Part shown: one piece after another, positions 34,902-45,200 of the stretch | Layout of the letters: the number at the start of each line of letters is the position of its first letter | Position numbering within the stretch: the first letter of the stretch is position 1 | Source: Rhodospirillales bacterium | GTDB taxonomy: Bacteria; Pseudomonadota; Alphaproteobacteria; TMED109 | NCBI GenBank assembly: GCA_028824295.1 | Contig: JAPPED010000008.1 | Span: forward strand, 1-64,000 | Reading direction: 5' to 3' | Length of the DNA: 64,000 nucleotides | The notes under the pieces: model-generated | Seen by the model: the letters and a program-made list of their open reading frames with translations, nothing else | Database searches by the model: none | Told to the model about the DNA's origin: nothing | Program-made: the position numbers and the translations under genes

Positions 34902-36324
34902 TCAGGCTCCGCGGGGCCTCCGCGCCGCCATCACCGCATGCGCGTGTTGGCTCGCGTGCGCGCCGCCGGCCGCGGCCGACGTGCTCTCGGAGATGAACCG
35001 CTTCTGGCAGGGCGCCGCCGTCAACACCACCGGGCCCACCGCCTTCGAGGGGCAGGCCTCCGGGCATTGGACGCTCGGCAACCTCTACCTCCGCTCCCCG
35101 GTGCGCGCCGAGCCGATTGCGACCGTGAACCTGCCGTCGTTCCGGGCGGGGTGCGGCGGCATCGACGCGTTTGCCGGGGCGTTCTCGTTCATCGATTCCG
35201 ACCAGCTGGTGGCGTTCGCGCGGGCGATCGCGCAGAACGCGGCCGGCTTCGCCTTTGAACTCGCTCTCGAGACCATCTCGCCCGTCATCGCCGAGACGAT
35301 GTCCAAGCTCCGCGCGCTCGCGCAGTGGGCCAACAACCGGAACGTCAACTCCTGCGAGACGGCGCAGGCGCTGGTGGGGGCCGTGTGGTCCAGGAACGAC
35401 CGGGCCTCGGCCGCGATCTGCGCCGCGGTCGGCACGTCGCAGGGGATCTTCTCGGACTACGCCGCGGCGCGCCACGGGTGCGGCGCCGACGGCCAGCGCC
35501 ACTCGACCCTGGCCGCGGCCTCAGGCGAGATGGCGGAGCAGGTGCCGGTCAACGTCAACTACGCTTGGAAGACGGTGCAGTCGTCGTCGTTCCTGGCAGG
35601 GGACACGCAGCTCGCGGAGTTCGCGATGTCCGTCTCCGGCACCGTGATCGTGACGGCGCCCACGGCCGACAGCGACACCTCCGGCCCGCGCGTCCGGGTC
35701 CTGGAGCCGCTGGCGCTCGACCGCAGGGTTACCGAGGTTCTGATGGAAGGCGGCGGCGACCTCCCCGTCTACCGCTGCGACACGACGGCCCGGTGCCTCA
35801 ACCCGACGCAGGGCAGTGTCACGGTGCCGGCCGACCGGGGATTCCGCGCGCGCGTCGCGTCGCTGCTCCGCGACCTGGTCGCGGCCGTGCGCACCGACAC
35901 CGCGCCGCCCGCGGCCGCGCTTGGCTTGGTCAACCTCACGACGTTACCCGTCTACCGGGTCGCCAACGCGGCGGCCGCGTATCGGGGCGCGGTCGTCGAC
36001 CAGGAGATCGACGCGCTCGCCGAGGCGGTCGCACTCGACCTCCTCCAGGTCTGGATCGCCGATCTTCACCGCACCGTCGAGGAGCGCGCCGGCACCCTCG
36101 ACATCGCCGACGGCGACCAGCTCCGGCGCTGGCGCGCGGGGCTCCGCGCCAACCGCACGGCACTCGCCCGCCACCGCCACGAGGGGCTCGAGCGGTTCAA
36201 CACCGCGCTCGCCGTCGTGGAGAAGCTCCGCCTGATCGAAACCGAGCTCGCGGGCGCCCTCTCGGCCGACCTCCGCGCGGCGCTCGCGTTTGCCCGCGGC
36301 GGCGCCGGGGCGGGCTCCCGCTGA
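34891..36324 (+). CDS. traH: Conjugal transfer protein TraH
   Basis: This 477-aa periplasmic pilus assembly protein has a signal peptide (about 10-30), then EMNRFWQGAAVNTTGPTAFEGQASGHWTLGNLYLR and LPSFRAGCGGIDAFAGAFSFI, the strongly conserved TraH start. NNRNVNSCETAQALV and a coiled-coil C-terminus follow. Length matches F TraH (458 aa). It overlaps the thioredoxin-like traF by 11 bp and precedes traG by 10 bp. Confidence 0.93.
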   Translation: MTIDQAPRGLRAAITACACWLACAPPAAADVLSEMNRFWQGAAVNTTGPTAFEGQASGHWTLGNLYLRSPVRAEPIATVNLPSFRAGCGGIDAFAGAFSFIDSDQLVAFARAIAQNAAGFAFELALETISPVIAETMSKLRALAQWANNRNVNSCETAQALVGAVWSRNDRASAAICAAVGTSQGIFSDYAAARHGCGADGQRHSTLAAASGEMAEQVPVNVNYAWKTVQSSSFLAGDTQLAEFAMSVSGTVIVTAPTADSDTSGPRVRVLEPLALDRRVTEVLMEGGGDLPVYRCDTTARCLNPTQGSVTVPADRGFRARVASLLRDLVAAVRTDTAPPAAALGLVNLTTLPVYRVANAAAAYRGAVVDQEIDALAEAVALDLLQVWIADLHRTVEERAGTLDIADGDQLRRWRAGLRANRTALARHRHEGLERFNTALAVVEKLRLIETELAGALSADLRAALAFARGGAGAGSR

Positions 36325-36334
36325 CACCTTCTAT

Positions 36335-39250
36335 ATGTACGAGCTCTTCACCCTCGGCGGCGGGCCGTATCTCGTCGACTTGCTCAACGCGGTCGCCGCG
36401 ATCACGTCGGGCGGTGCGTACGTGACGCTCGCGCAGCTCGCGGGCGCGGGCGGGGTCGCCTGGGTCGTATTCCGCACGGCGTTCGGCGGGAGCTGGCGCG
36501 ACAACGCCAAGTGGATCCTCCTCTTCGTCACCGTCTGGGGCGCCATGATCGTGCCGAAGGCGACGGTCAGGGTGGTGGACCGGCTGGACCCGGCGCTGGC
36601 GCCGGCGGTCGTCGCCAACGTGCCGATCGGATTGGCGCTGTTCGCCTCGGTCACGTCGCAGGTGGGCGACGGGCTCACGCGGCTCACCGAGCAGGCGTTC
36701 ACCCTCCCGAACGACCTCGCCTACCGCCGCCACGGGCTGATCTTCGGCGCCCGCCTCGCCGCCACCGCGACCCGGCTCGAGGTGACCGACGCGGTGTTCG
36801 CCCGGAACCTCCGGAACTTCACGCGCCAGTGCGTCTTTCACGCGCTGCTCCTTGGCCACATCTCGGCCGACGACCTGCGCGAATCGACGGACATCTGGGC
36901 CCTGGTCACCGCCGGGGGCTCGCCGTCGGCAGGGGCGTCGCCCGCGCGGATGTTCGAGTTCGCGACGCGCCAGCCGGCGGGCGCCACCGGCGCCACGCCC
37001 GTCGACAGGGAGATCGTCACCTGCCGGGACGGCGCCGGGCGCCTGAACGCCGCCTGGGCCGCAGAGATCGCGCGCGCCGGCACGCTGTTCGGGCGGCGCA
37101 TCTTCCCGGACGCGAGTACCCAGGCGCTGGCGCGGGCCGAACTGCTGGCGGCGCTCCCCGCGGCACACGACTTCCTGATCGGCGCCTCGCGCTCGGCCGC
37201 CGAGATCCTCCGCCAGCAGATGGTCCTCAACGCCGTCCACGACGCGGGCGAGCAGTGGGCGGCGGAGGCCGGCAATGCGGCCGCTCTCCAGACCTACACG
37301 GAGGCCCGCGCGGAGGCGCAGACGGCTGCGGCGTACCGGGCGATCGGCAGGCAGGCCGAGACCTGGGTGCCGCTCTTGCGGATCGTCTTCGAGTGCCTCT
37401 ACGTGGGCGCCTTCCCGCTGGCGGTGCTCCTGATGTTGACCCCTGCGGGGGTCACGATCTTCCGGAGTTACGTGACGGGTCTGATCTGGCTCCAGAGCTG
37501 GGGGCCGCTCTACGCGATCCTGCACCGGATCAGCATGGGGGAGGCGGCCGAGCGGATGCAGGCGGCGGCACTCATGCCGGACGGCGACGTGGGGATCTCG
37601 CTGGTGGCGCAGGCCGGGATCCGCGCCGTTGCAGCCGACGTCGCGGTCATGAGCGGGTACCTCTCGATGTCGGTGCCGTTCCTGGCGGCGGCGCTGGCCT
37701 ACGGGCTCTCCAAGGCCACCGTGCTCGCGACCTCGGTGCTCGCGGTCGGCCAGGACGCCGCAACGTCGGCCGCGCACGAGGGCACGACCGGCAACCTCTC
37801 GCTCGCCAACACGCAGTGGGACACGCACCGGTTCGCGAGCCAGGAGGGCCGCCAGCTCCGGACTTCGGCGCACGTCGACACCGACCGGTACACGGGCTAC
37901 GCGCCGGCGGGTGCGGGCTTCACGGTGACGCCGGACGGTACCGCGGTGGCGGACATGGGGAGCGCCACGAGCCGGGTGCCGGCGGCGGGGGTGCGCCTCT
38001 CGGAATCGCTCGCCGTCTCGCACGAGGAACGCTCGGCCGAGGCCCGGTCGATGGGCCGGAACTGGGACGTGCAGGCGGCCACGGCGCGTACGGCTGCGGC
38101 CACCGACGCCACGCAATTGGTGGAGCGGTACTCGCACGACGTGAGCACCGGCACCGCGCACAGTCACGGGGTCGCCGGGAGCGAAAGCGCGGAAGTCCGC
38201 GAACTGGCGTCGCACGTCGAGAAGCTGGCCGAGTTGGGGAACCTCTCGAAGGACCAGACGATGACCCTGACCGGGGAGGCCTCGCTGGGCGGGGGCCTGC
38301 CCGGGTTCCTTCGCCTCGGTGCCCGCGGTTCCGCCACGTGGCGGGGGCAGACGGTCGAGCATGACGCCTGGAACCGCATGCAGGAGTACGACCGCCAGCA
38401 CGGTGTGACCGATCTCTGGTCGCGGGTCCAGGAGGCGTCCAGGCGCTACTCGACCTCGACGGGCGACAGCGAGCTCGCGAGCCTGGAGGAGAGCCTCGGC
38501 GCCAACCTCACCCGGATGCAGCGCTTCGAGGACCGCGCGGCGCTGAGCTACGGGGAATCGGAGCAGTGGTCGGAGCAGGCAGCCGCGGTGCGTTCGGACG
38601 CGCAGTCGATCGAGCGCGAGCTCGGGCAGCCGTTCTTCGCCTGGCTCGCCGGACGCGAGGGCACCGACGGCCGGCCGATCGGGGCGGGCGGGGCCATGCG
38701 CCTCGCCTCGCCCCAGACCCCTGAGGACGCCGAGGCGCTCCGCGAACATGCCGCCGCCTTCATCGCCGCGCGGTTCCCCGCGCCACCCGGGCCCGATCCT
38801 GCGTCCGTCGCTGGCCGGTCGGGGTTCGAGGCAGCGCGGGAAGACTTCGAGCAGGCCCACGGGCCGGCGGCCGGGACGGCGCATGCCGGCTGGGCGGAGG
38901 GTGTCCGCGCGCGTGCGGTGGGCGCCGGGGCACCTGGTCCGGGCGTTGCGACCGACAGTGCCGCCGCCGGCCGCGGTGACGTCGAGGCGGAGCTCGCCGC
39001 CCGCGAGGCGGACCGCCAAACTCGCGACGGGTCCGTGCGAAGCGACATCGGCGCCGGACGCGCCGCGATCGCAATGGAGAACGTGCGTCCGCTCCGCGAG
39101 CATGCGACTGAAGGGGTGCCGTTCGTCGGCGAGTGGCTGGCGGGCAAGCTCTACGGCACGGCCAGGAACAGCGCGCCGGATGCGGCGGAGCAACAGGCGG
39201 AAGAGAATCCGGCGGAGCGCCGATCGGGGCCGGATTGGGGCGGACCGTGA
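36335..39250 (+). CDS. traG: Conjugal transfer / mating pair protein TraG
   Basis: This 971-aa inner-membrane protein is used in pilus assembly (N-terminal part) and mating-pair stabilisation or entry exclusion (C-terminal part). The start MYELFTLGGGPYLVDLLNAV is typical, and ATG 36335 is chosen for that reason. Several membrane segments lie within 1-130 and about 350-490. The C-terminal half is a long polar, Ala/Thr-rich periplasmic region with heptad-like stretches. It is the last gene of the long plus-strand operon. Confidence 0.92.
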   Translation: MYELFTLGGGPYLVDLLNAVAAITSGGAYVTLAQLAGAGGVAWVVFRTAFGGSWRDNAKWILLFVTVWGAMIVPKATVRVVDRLDPALAPAVVANVPIGLALFASVTSQVGDGLTRLTEQAFTLPNDLAYRRHGLIFGARLAATATRLEVTDAVFARNLRNFTRQCVFHALLLGHISADDLRESTDIWALVTAGGSPSAGASPARMFEFATRQPAGATGATPVDREIVTCRDGAGRLNAAWAAEIARAGTLFGRRIFPDASTQALARAELLAALPAAHDFLIGASRSAAEILRQQMVLNAVHDAGEQWAAEAGNAAALQTYTEARAEAQTAAAYRAIGRQAETWVPLLRIVFECLYVGAFPLAVLLMLTPAGVTIFRSYVTGLIWLQSWGPLYAILHRISMGEAAERMQAAALMPDGDVGISLVAQAGIRAVAADVAVMSGYLSMSVPFLAAALAYGLSKATVLATSVLAVGQDAATSAAHEGTTGNLSLANTQWDTHRFASQEGRQLRTSAHVDTDRYTGYAPAGAGFTVTPDGTAVADMGSATSRVPAAGVRLSESLAVSHEERSAEARSMGRNWDVQAATARTAAATDATQLVERYSHDVSTGTAHSHGVAGSESAEVRELASHVEKLAELGNLSKDQTMTLTGEASLGGGLPGFLRLGARGSATWRGQTVEHDAWNRMQEYDRQHGVTDLWSRVQEASRRYSTSTGDSELASLEESLGANLTRMQRFEDRAALSYGESEQWSEQAAAVRSDAQSIERELGQPFFAWLAGREGTDGRPIGAGGAMRLASPQTPEDAEALREHAAAFIAARFPAPPGPDPASVAGRSGFEAAREDFEQAHGPAAGTAHAGWAEGVRARAVGAGAPGPGVATDSAAAGRGDVEAELAAREADRQTRDGSVRSDIGAGRAAIAMENVRPLREHATEGVPFVGEWLAGKLYGTARNSAPDAAEQQAEENPAERRSGPDWGGP

Positions 39251-39258
39251 GGGTGACG

Positions 39259-39618
39259 CTAGTACGGGTTCCCGCGCATCAGCTGCTCGTCCTGTTCGGC
39301 AAGCCGCATGTAGGTGTAGGCACCGGTGCGTGTGCTCCAGTCGAACGTGTCGTGGTCCACGCCGGGTGGCTCGAATTCACGGAACGCCGACCAGTCGCCG
39401 CGGCGGAGACCCCGCCACAGCACATGGGCGATGCTGGCCAGGACCGTCCAGGCGAACGCTCCGAGCCAGACCGGCGCGAGGATGTCCTCCCCCGCCCCGA
39501 CGGGCGCGCCGAGTGCCGTCGCCGCGCCCGCGCCCGCGATCCCGCCGAACACAAACGCGCGTTCGCGCCACGTGTGGCGTATGCGCGGATTATCTCTCTT
39601 TGTCCGTACTCTGTGCAT
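39259..39618 (-). CDS. Small membrane protein between traG and ssb
   Basis: This 119-aa protein has two hydrophobic stretches (about 22-40 and 48-70) and a polar C-terminus ending in YMRLAEQDEQLMRGNPY. ATG 39618 is preferred; the longer frame to 39687 adds unlikely cysteine/arginine-rich sequence. It is transcribed against the tra genes and overlaps none. Function unknown; an entry-exclusion or regulatory role is possible. Confidence 0.55.
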   Translation of the reverse strand: MHRVRTKRDNPRIRHTWRERAFVFGGIAGAGAATALGAPVGAGEDILAPVWLGAFAWTVLASIAHVLWRGLRRGDWSAFREFEPPGVDHDTFDWSTRTGAYTYMRLAEQDEQLMRGNPY

Positions 39619-39704
39619 GACCGCGCAGTATACGCACGAGGACCCGCGATGGAACCCCTGCCGCCGGCAGCGGGCCGGCAGCCGCACCCCGAAGGAGTGT
39701 CCTG

Positions 39705-40133
39705 ATGCTGAACGTCAACCGCGTGACCCTGCTCGGCCATGTCGGGCGCGATCCCGAACTGCACACCGGCGCGTCCGGCGACCGGGCCGCCCGGTTCAGC
39801 CTCGCCACCACGGAACGGTGGAAGGACCGGGCCGGGGAACTCCAGGAGCGGACCGAGTGGCACCGCATCATCGTGTTCGGGGGACAGGTCGGCGTGGTGG
39901 AGGAGCGGGTCCGCAAGGGGGCCGCGGTCCTCGTCGAGGGCCGCCTCACGGTCCGCGAGTACACGGACCGGCAGGACACGCCGAGGCAGGCGACCGAGAT
40001 CATCGTCGCCGGCCCCCAAGGCATGGTGAATGTGCTGTCCACGGGATCCGAGCGCGTACCTGAACAGCAGGCGGGGGCCGCCGTCGCCGCGGCCGCCCCG
40101 AAACCCGTGACCGACAGCGTCGACTGGGCCTGA
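39705..40133 (+). CDS. ssb: Single-stranded DNA-binding protein
   Basis: This 142-aa OB-fold protein has the family start MLNVNRVTLLGHVGRDPE, FSLATTERWKD, TEWHRIIVFG and VEGRLTVREYTDR. It ends in a Gly/Ala linker and a TDSVDWA tail in place of the usual acidic DDDIPF tip. It protects transferred single strands, and ICE-borne copies often lie near relaxase genes. An AAGGAG ribosome site lies upstream. The unusual tail may alter contacts with host repair proteins. Confidence 0.92.
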   Translation: MLNVNRVTLLGHVGRDPELHTGASGDRAARFSLATTERWKDRAGELQERTEWHRIIVFGGQVGVVEERVRKGAAVLVEGRLTVREYTDRQDTPRQATEIIVAGPQGMVNVLSTGSERVPEQQAGAAVAAAAPKPVTDSVDWA

Positions 40134-40162
40134 CCGGGCCGCTGCGATCTTGAGGGCGCGCG

Positions 40163-42229
40163 ATGCGCGGCATCGGCGGGAGCACGCTCCGGGGTGGCCA
40201 GACCGTCTTCCATGGCATCCGCATGTGGGGCCAGCTCCTGCAGGCGGGGATGATGCTCGCAGCCGTCACGGTGGTCGCGGTGCCGGCGTGGAACCTCTGG
40301 CACACGACCACGGGCTACGACTGGTACGCCGCCGGCCTGCTGACCCTCGCCGAGGCCAAGCTCGCGATCGGTTACCAGCCCGACTCCGGCCAGGTCGTCC
40401 GCGACCGCGATGGCGTCCGGCGGGTCCTCTCGATCCGAACGATCGCGTCGTCGGTCCCGGCGGCGCGCATCCGCGAGCGGATCCGCGACGAGGTGTTCCG
40501 GAGCGCGTGGCGGGGCGGGCAGGCGGGGGCCGGGGCGATCGCGCTGTTCCTCGCCTGGTTCTGGTACCGCGGCGTCCGGCTCGGGCGCCGGCACCGCGTG
40601 CGGGGCGCCGAGCTGGTGACCGCAGCGCAGCTCCGCCGTAGGATCCGGCCGTACCGCCGGCGCCTGCTGGAGTGCCTGCCGGGCATCGAGCGGACCCGGG
40701 CCTACCGGATCGCGGGGATCCCGTTCCCGCCCCGGAGCGAGACCCAGCACACGATCGTCTCCGGCACCACCGGCTCGGGCAAGACCGTGCTGATCTCCGA
40801 CCTCGTGGCGCAGATCCGCAGCCGCGGCGAGCGCTGCGTCCTCTACGACAAGATGGGGAGCTACACGCGCACGTTCTTCGATCCCGCCCGCGACGTGCTC
40901 CTCAACCCGCTCGACGCCCGGGCCCCCCGCTGGTCGCCGTTCCTGGAAGCCCGCAATCCCCGCGACTTCGACATGATGGCGGCCGCGCTCATCCCGCACC
41001 CGCGCGACAGCGCCGACCCGTTCTGGGTGACGGCCGCCCGGCAGCTCTTCGCGCACGGCGCCGCGGTACTGGCGCAGAAGGGCGTCACCGAGAACCGGGT
41101 GCTCGTCGACCACCTCCTGAAGGCCGACCTCACGGCGCTCGCCCGGGCGATGGAGGGGACGGTCGCGCAGTCGATCGTCGACCCCGACAACCCGAGGACC
41201 GCGCTCAGCGTACGCGCGATGCTGACCGCGAACGTGAGCGCGCTCGAGTTCCTGCCCGACGAGGGCGAGCCGTTCTCGATCCGGGAGTGGGTGTCCAGGG
41301 AGGACGGGGACGGGTTCCTGTTCCTGACCTCGCGCGGCGACCAGCACGCGAGCCTTCGGGGCCTGATCTCGACGTGGCTCGAGATCGCCGTCAACGCGAT
41401 GCTCTCGCTCGACCAGGCCGGGGACCGGCGCATCTGGGTGATCCTCGACGAGCTCCCGACCCTCCACCAGGTCCCCTCGCTCCAGCCGGGCCTCGCCGAG
41501 AGCCGGCAGTTCGGGGGTTGCTTCGTGCTCGGCGTGCAGGTGGCCGCCGCGCTCCGCGACCTCTACGGGCGGAACGGCGCGGAGACGATCTCGGGGCTCT
41601 GCGGCACCCGCGTCGTGCTCGCCGCGCCCGACCGCGACACCGCACAGTGGTCGGCCGACAGCCTGGGGCGCAGCGAGGTCGAGGAGGTCGCCGAGAACGT
41701 CAGCTACGGCGCCAACACGATCCGCGACGGGGTGTCGCTCACCCCGCGGCGGGAACTCCGCGCGCTCGCACTCCCCGCCGACATCATGCGCCTCCCGAAC
41801 CTCCACGGATACCTGAAGTTCCCGGGGCCGTACCCGGTGGCGTCGATCGTGCTGAGGCCGGTCGGGCGCCCGGCACTGGCGCCCCGCTTCGTGCCGCGCG
41901 AGGACCGTGAACCGGCACCCGGTACGGGCGACAGCCCCGTCCCCGGGCCGCCGGCCGCCCCGCCCCGCGACGGGGCCGACGCCCTGCCATGGCCGAATGA
42001 GCCGGACACCAGCTGGCCCGAATGCAGCCCTGCGGAGCCTGTTGCCGGAACCGACACCACGCCTGCGGATGACGGCAACGGCGCGGCGTGCGAGCCCGCC
42101 GGACTTGCAACGGCTCCGGAAACCGGGCGCGAGAAGACCGCCCCGCCGGCGATCCAGCCAACGCCTCGCGAGACAGGCGCGCCGCGCGACGGGGCCATCC
42201 CGCCGCCCGGGACGGACGACTGGGCCTGA
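40163..42229 (+). CDS. traD: Conjugative coupling protein TraD (VirD4-like)
   Basis: This 688-aa inner-membrane ATPase links the relaxosome to the secretion channel. It has two N-terminal membrane segments (about 27-48 and 118-136), Walker A GTTGSGKT (201-208), Walker B WVILDELPTLHQVPSLQPGLAESRQFGG and the Gln-containing motor motif after it. The C-terminal 130 residues are Pro/Asp/Gly-rich and disordered, the usual place for relaxosome contacts. It precedes traI by 1 bp. Confidence 0.93.
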   Translation: MRGIGGSTLRGGQTVFHGIRMWGQLLQAGMMLAAVTVVAVPAWNLWHTTTGYDWYAAGLLTLAEAKLAIGYQPDSGQVVRDRDGVRRVLSIRTIASSVPAARIRERIRDEVFRSAWRGGQAGAGAIALFLAWFWYRGVRLGRRHRVRGAELVTAAQLRRRIRPYRRRLLECLPGIERTRAYRIAGIPFPPRSETQHTIVSGTTGSGKTVLISDLVAQIRSRGERCVLYDKMGSYTRTFFDPARDVLLNPLDARAPRWSPFLEARNPRDFDMMAAALIPHPRDSADPFWVTAARQLFAHGAAVLAQKGVTENRVLVDHLLKADLTALARAMEGTVAQSIVDPDNPRTALSVRAMLTANVSALEFLPDEGEPFSIREWVSREDGDGFLFLTSRGDQHASLRGLISTWLEIAVNAMLSLDQAGDRRIWVILDELPTLHQVPSLQPGLAESRQFGGCFVLGVQVAAALRDLYGRNGAETISGLCGTRVVLAAPDRDTAQWSADSLGRSEVEEVAENVSYGANTIRDGVSLTPRRELRALALPADIMRLPNLHGYLKFPGPYPVASIVLRPVGRPALAPRFVPREDREPAPGTGDSPVPGPPAAPPRDGADALPWPNEPDTSWPECSPAEPVAGTDTTPADDGNGAACEPAGLATAPETGREKTAPPAIQPTPRETGAPRDGAIPPPGTDDWA

Positions 42230-42230
42230 C

Positions 42231-45200
42231 GTGCTCTCGATCGGCGCCATCGCCTCGGCCGCGCAGGGGGCGAGCTACTACGAGCAGGACGGCTACTACA
42301 CAAAGGACGATCCCGAGCACCGGGAGGCCAGCGCCTGGTTCGGCAAGGGTGCGGAGGCGCTGGGGCTCAACGGTCCGGTCGACTCCGACACCTTCCGCGC
42401 GATCCTCGAGGGCAAGGTCCCGGACGGGTCCGGGACCGAGCTCGGCAGGCGCGGCCCGGACGGCGAGATCACGCACCGGCCCGGCCGCGATCTCACGTTC
42501 TCGGCGCCGAAGTCGGTCTCGATCGCGGCGCTCGTAGGCGGCGACGCGCGCATCGTCGACGTCCACGACCGGGCGGTGAAGGCCACGCTCGCCTGGGTGG
42601 AGAAGAACGCCGTTGAGGCCCGGGTGCAGGACCCGGAGACCGGCCGCATGGTGCGGACGGGCGGCCAGAAGACCGTGGTCGCGGCCTTCCGCCACGACAC
42701 GTCGCGCAACCTCGATCCCCAGCTGCACACGCACGCCGTGATCGCCAACATGGTCCAGGGCGAGGACGGCAAGTGGCGCTCGATGGCGAACGAGAAGCTC
42801 TACGAGTCGAAGATGCTGCTCGGCGCGCTCTACCGCAGCGAGCTCGCGGCCGGGCTTGCGCGGCTCGGATACGGCATCGAGAAGACCCACGCGGACGGGC
42901 GCTTCGAGATCGCGGGCGTCTCGCGCGAGGTCGTGGAGGCGTTCTCGACGCGGCGTCAGGAGATCGAGGCGGCGGTGGCGGAGCGCGGGCTCGGCGCCCC
43001 GGCGGACAATCCCCGCCACGCCGAGCGCGCGGCGCTGATGACGCGCGCGACCAAACGCGAGGTCGACCGCGGCGAACTCCGCGACATCTGGCAGCGGCAG
43101 GCCGTCGACCTCGGCCTCGACGCGGGAGCGCTGGCGGCGGAGGGCGGAGCAGGCGCAGCCACGCCTCCACTAGACCGGGCGGGGGAATCGCTCGCGGATG
43201 CCCGGACTGCACCCGAGGTTGCGGTCGTCGGTGGGTCGAAAGGGACTGCACCGGGGGGTGACGGGCCGGCAAATGCACCGGCGCCGGGGGATGCCAGGGC
43301 AACTGGCGTTGGGCATGTCCCCGGGCATGCGGTGGCCGCGGAGGCGGTGACTTGGGCACTCGACCACCTCTCGGAGCGCGACGCCGTGTTCCGGCGCACC
43401 GCGCTCCTCGCCGCGGCGCTGTCGGTTGCGCCCGGTACGCTCACCATCGAGGCCGTGGAGCGGGAGGTGGCAGCGCGGGAGGCGGACGGCACGCTGCACG
43501 CGGTGCACCTGCCGGGTGCCCGGGACTCGCTGGCCACCGACCGCACGGTGGGCGAAGAACGCGAGACAATCGCCCTGATGCGCGCGGGCGAGGCCCGCGG
43601 GAAGGCCCCGATGCGGAGCTGGGTCGTCCGGGGGCACCTCCGTCGGGGACCGCTCACGGCGGGGCAAAGGGATGCCGTGCAGCTGATCCTGTCGGCGAGG
43701 GATCGCGTGGTGGGGGTCCAAGGCTACGCCGGGACGGGCAAGACGACCATGCTCGACCGGGCGCGCACCCTCGCGGAGAAGAAGGGATGGCGCATGGTGG
43801 GCCTGGCACCCTCGGCGTCGGCGGTGCAGACGCTCGCCGCGGAGGCCGGGATCGGGTCGCAGACGCTACAGGGGTTCCTGGCCCGAAACGCCGGCGTCGC
43901 CGCGGGGCGCGTCACGAGACGCAGTGTGCGCGCGCTACGGGCCGCCTTCGCGAAAACCATCCTCGTCGTGGACGAAGGCTCGCTGGCCTCCACCGTGCAG
44001 GCCGGGGATCTGCTCCGGATCGCGGACGAGCTCCGCATCCCGCGGGTGGTTCTGGTGGGCGACGCGAAACAGCTCGACGCCGTGGATGCCGGGAAGCCCT
44101 TCGCCCAGCTCCAGGCGGCCGGCATGCCGACAGCGGTGATGGACGAGATCCTCCGCCAGCGCGACCCGGCGCTGAAGGAAGCGGTGGAGGCGAGCCTCCG
44201 GGGCGAGATCCGCCGCGCCTTCGACAGGCTCGGCGCCAACGTCACGGAAACCGGATCCCGCGACATCGCGGGCACCGTGGCCGAACGTTGGCTGGCGCTC
44301 ACGCCGGAGGCGCGGGAACGGACCGGCGTCATGGCCCCGAGTCACGAGCTCCGTCTGAAGATCAACGGCCATATCCGTGACGAACTCGCGCGCGAGGGCC
44401 GCCTGCACGGTCCGGCCGTCGGGGTCGAGCGGCTGGTCTCGAAGGGGTACACGCAGGCCGAGAAGGCACTCGCCGGGAACTACGCGAAGGGTGACGTGGT
44501 CGCCTTCTACCGGGACTACCAGCGGATCGGCGTGGCGAAGGGCGACGAGCGCCGCGTCTCGGGCGTCGATCACGCCCGCCGTGCCGTGCTGATCGACGAC
44601 GGCAGGGGCGGGACCGTCGCCTGGAAGCCGGCGCAGATCGGCGGCCGGAAGGGCGGCACGGAAGTATACCGGGCGGAGGGGATCGAGCTCCGCGCGGGTG
44701 ATCGCATCCGCTGGACGCGGAACGACGCGGGCCTCGGGGTGGTCAACAGCCGCACCGCCGAGGTGCTCGCCGTCGGCAACGGGCGCGTCGCGTTCCGCCT
44801 GGAGGATGGCCGTAACCTGGTCATGGGTGACGGCGACCCGCAACTGCGGCATCTCGACCACGCCTGGGCGTCGACCGCGCACGCCTTTCAGGGACGCACC
44901 GTCGACAACGTGATCGCCGCGATGGAGGCCCGGCACCCGCACCTGACGACGCAGAAGGGCTTCTACGTCGAGATCAGTCGCGCCCGGGACCGTGCGGAGC
45001 TGGTCACCGACGACGCGGGCGGGCTGTGCGCGCAGCTCCAGGCGGCCACGGGCGAGCGCATCGCGGCGCTCGAAGGTATCGGGGAGATGCCGCGGGAGGC
45101 GCGGGACCGGCCGGCGGACGCTGCCCACACGCGCGACACGGCGTCGGAGGAACGCACGGCGGGCATTGCCGCCGGGCCGCGGACCGGGTCCGGTTCGCGG

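Noticed and set aside
36197-39193. 998-codon minus-strand open frame opposite traG
   Set aside because: Shadow of traG; low-complexity Arg/His/Gly sequence without ribosome site or motif.
39590-42250. 886-codon minus-strand open frame opposite ssb/traD
   Set aside because: Shadow of two well-supported genes on the other strand.
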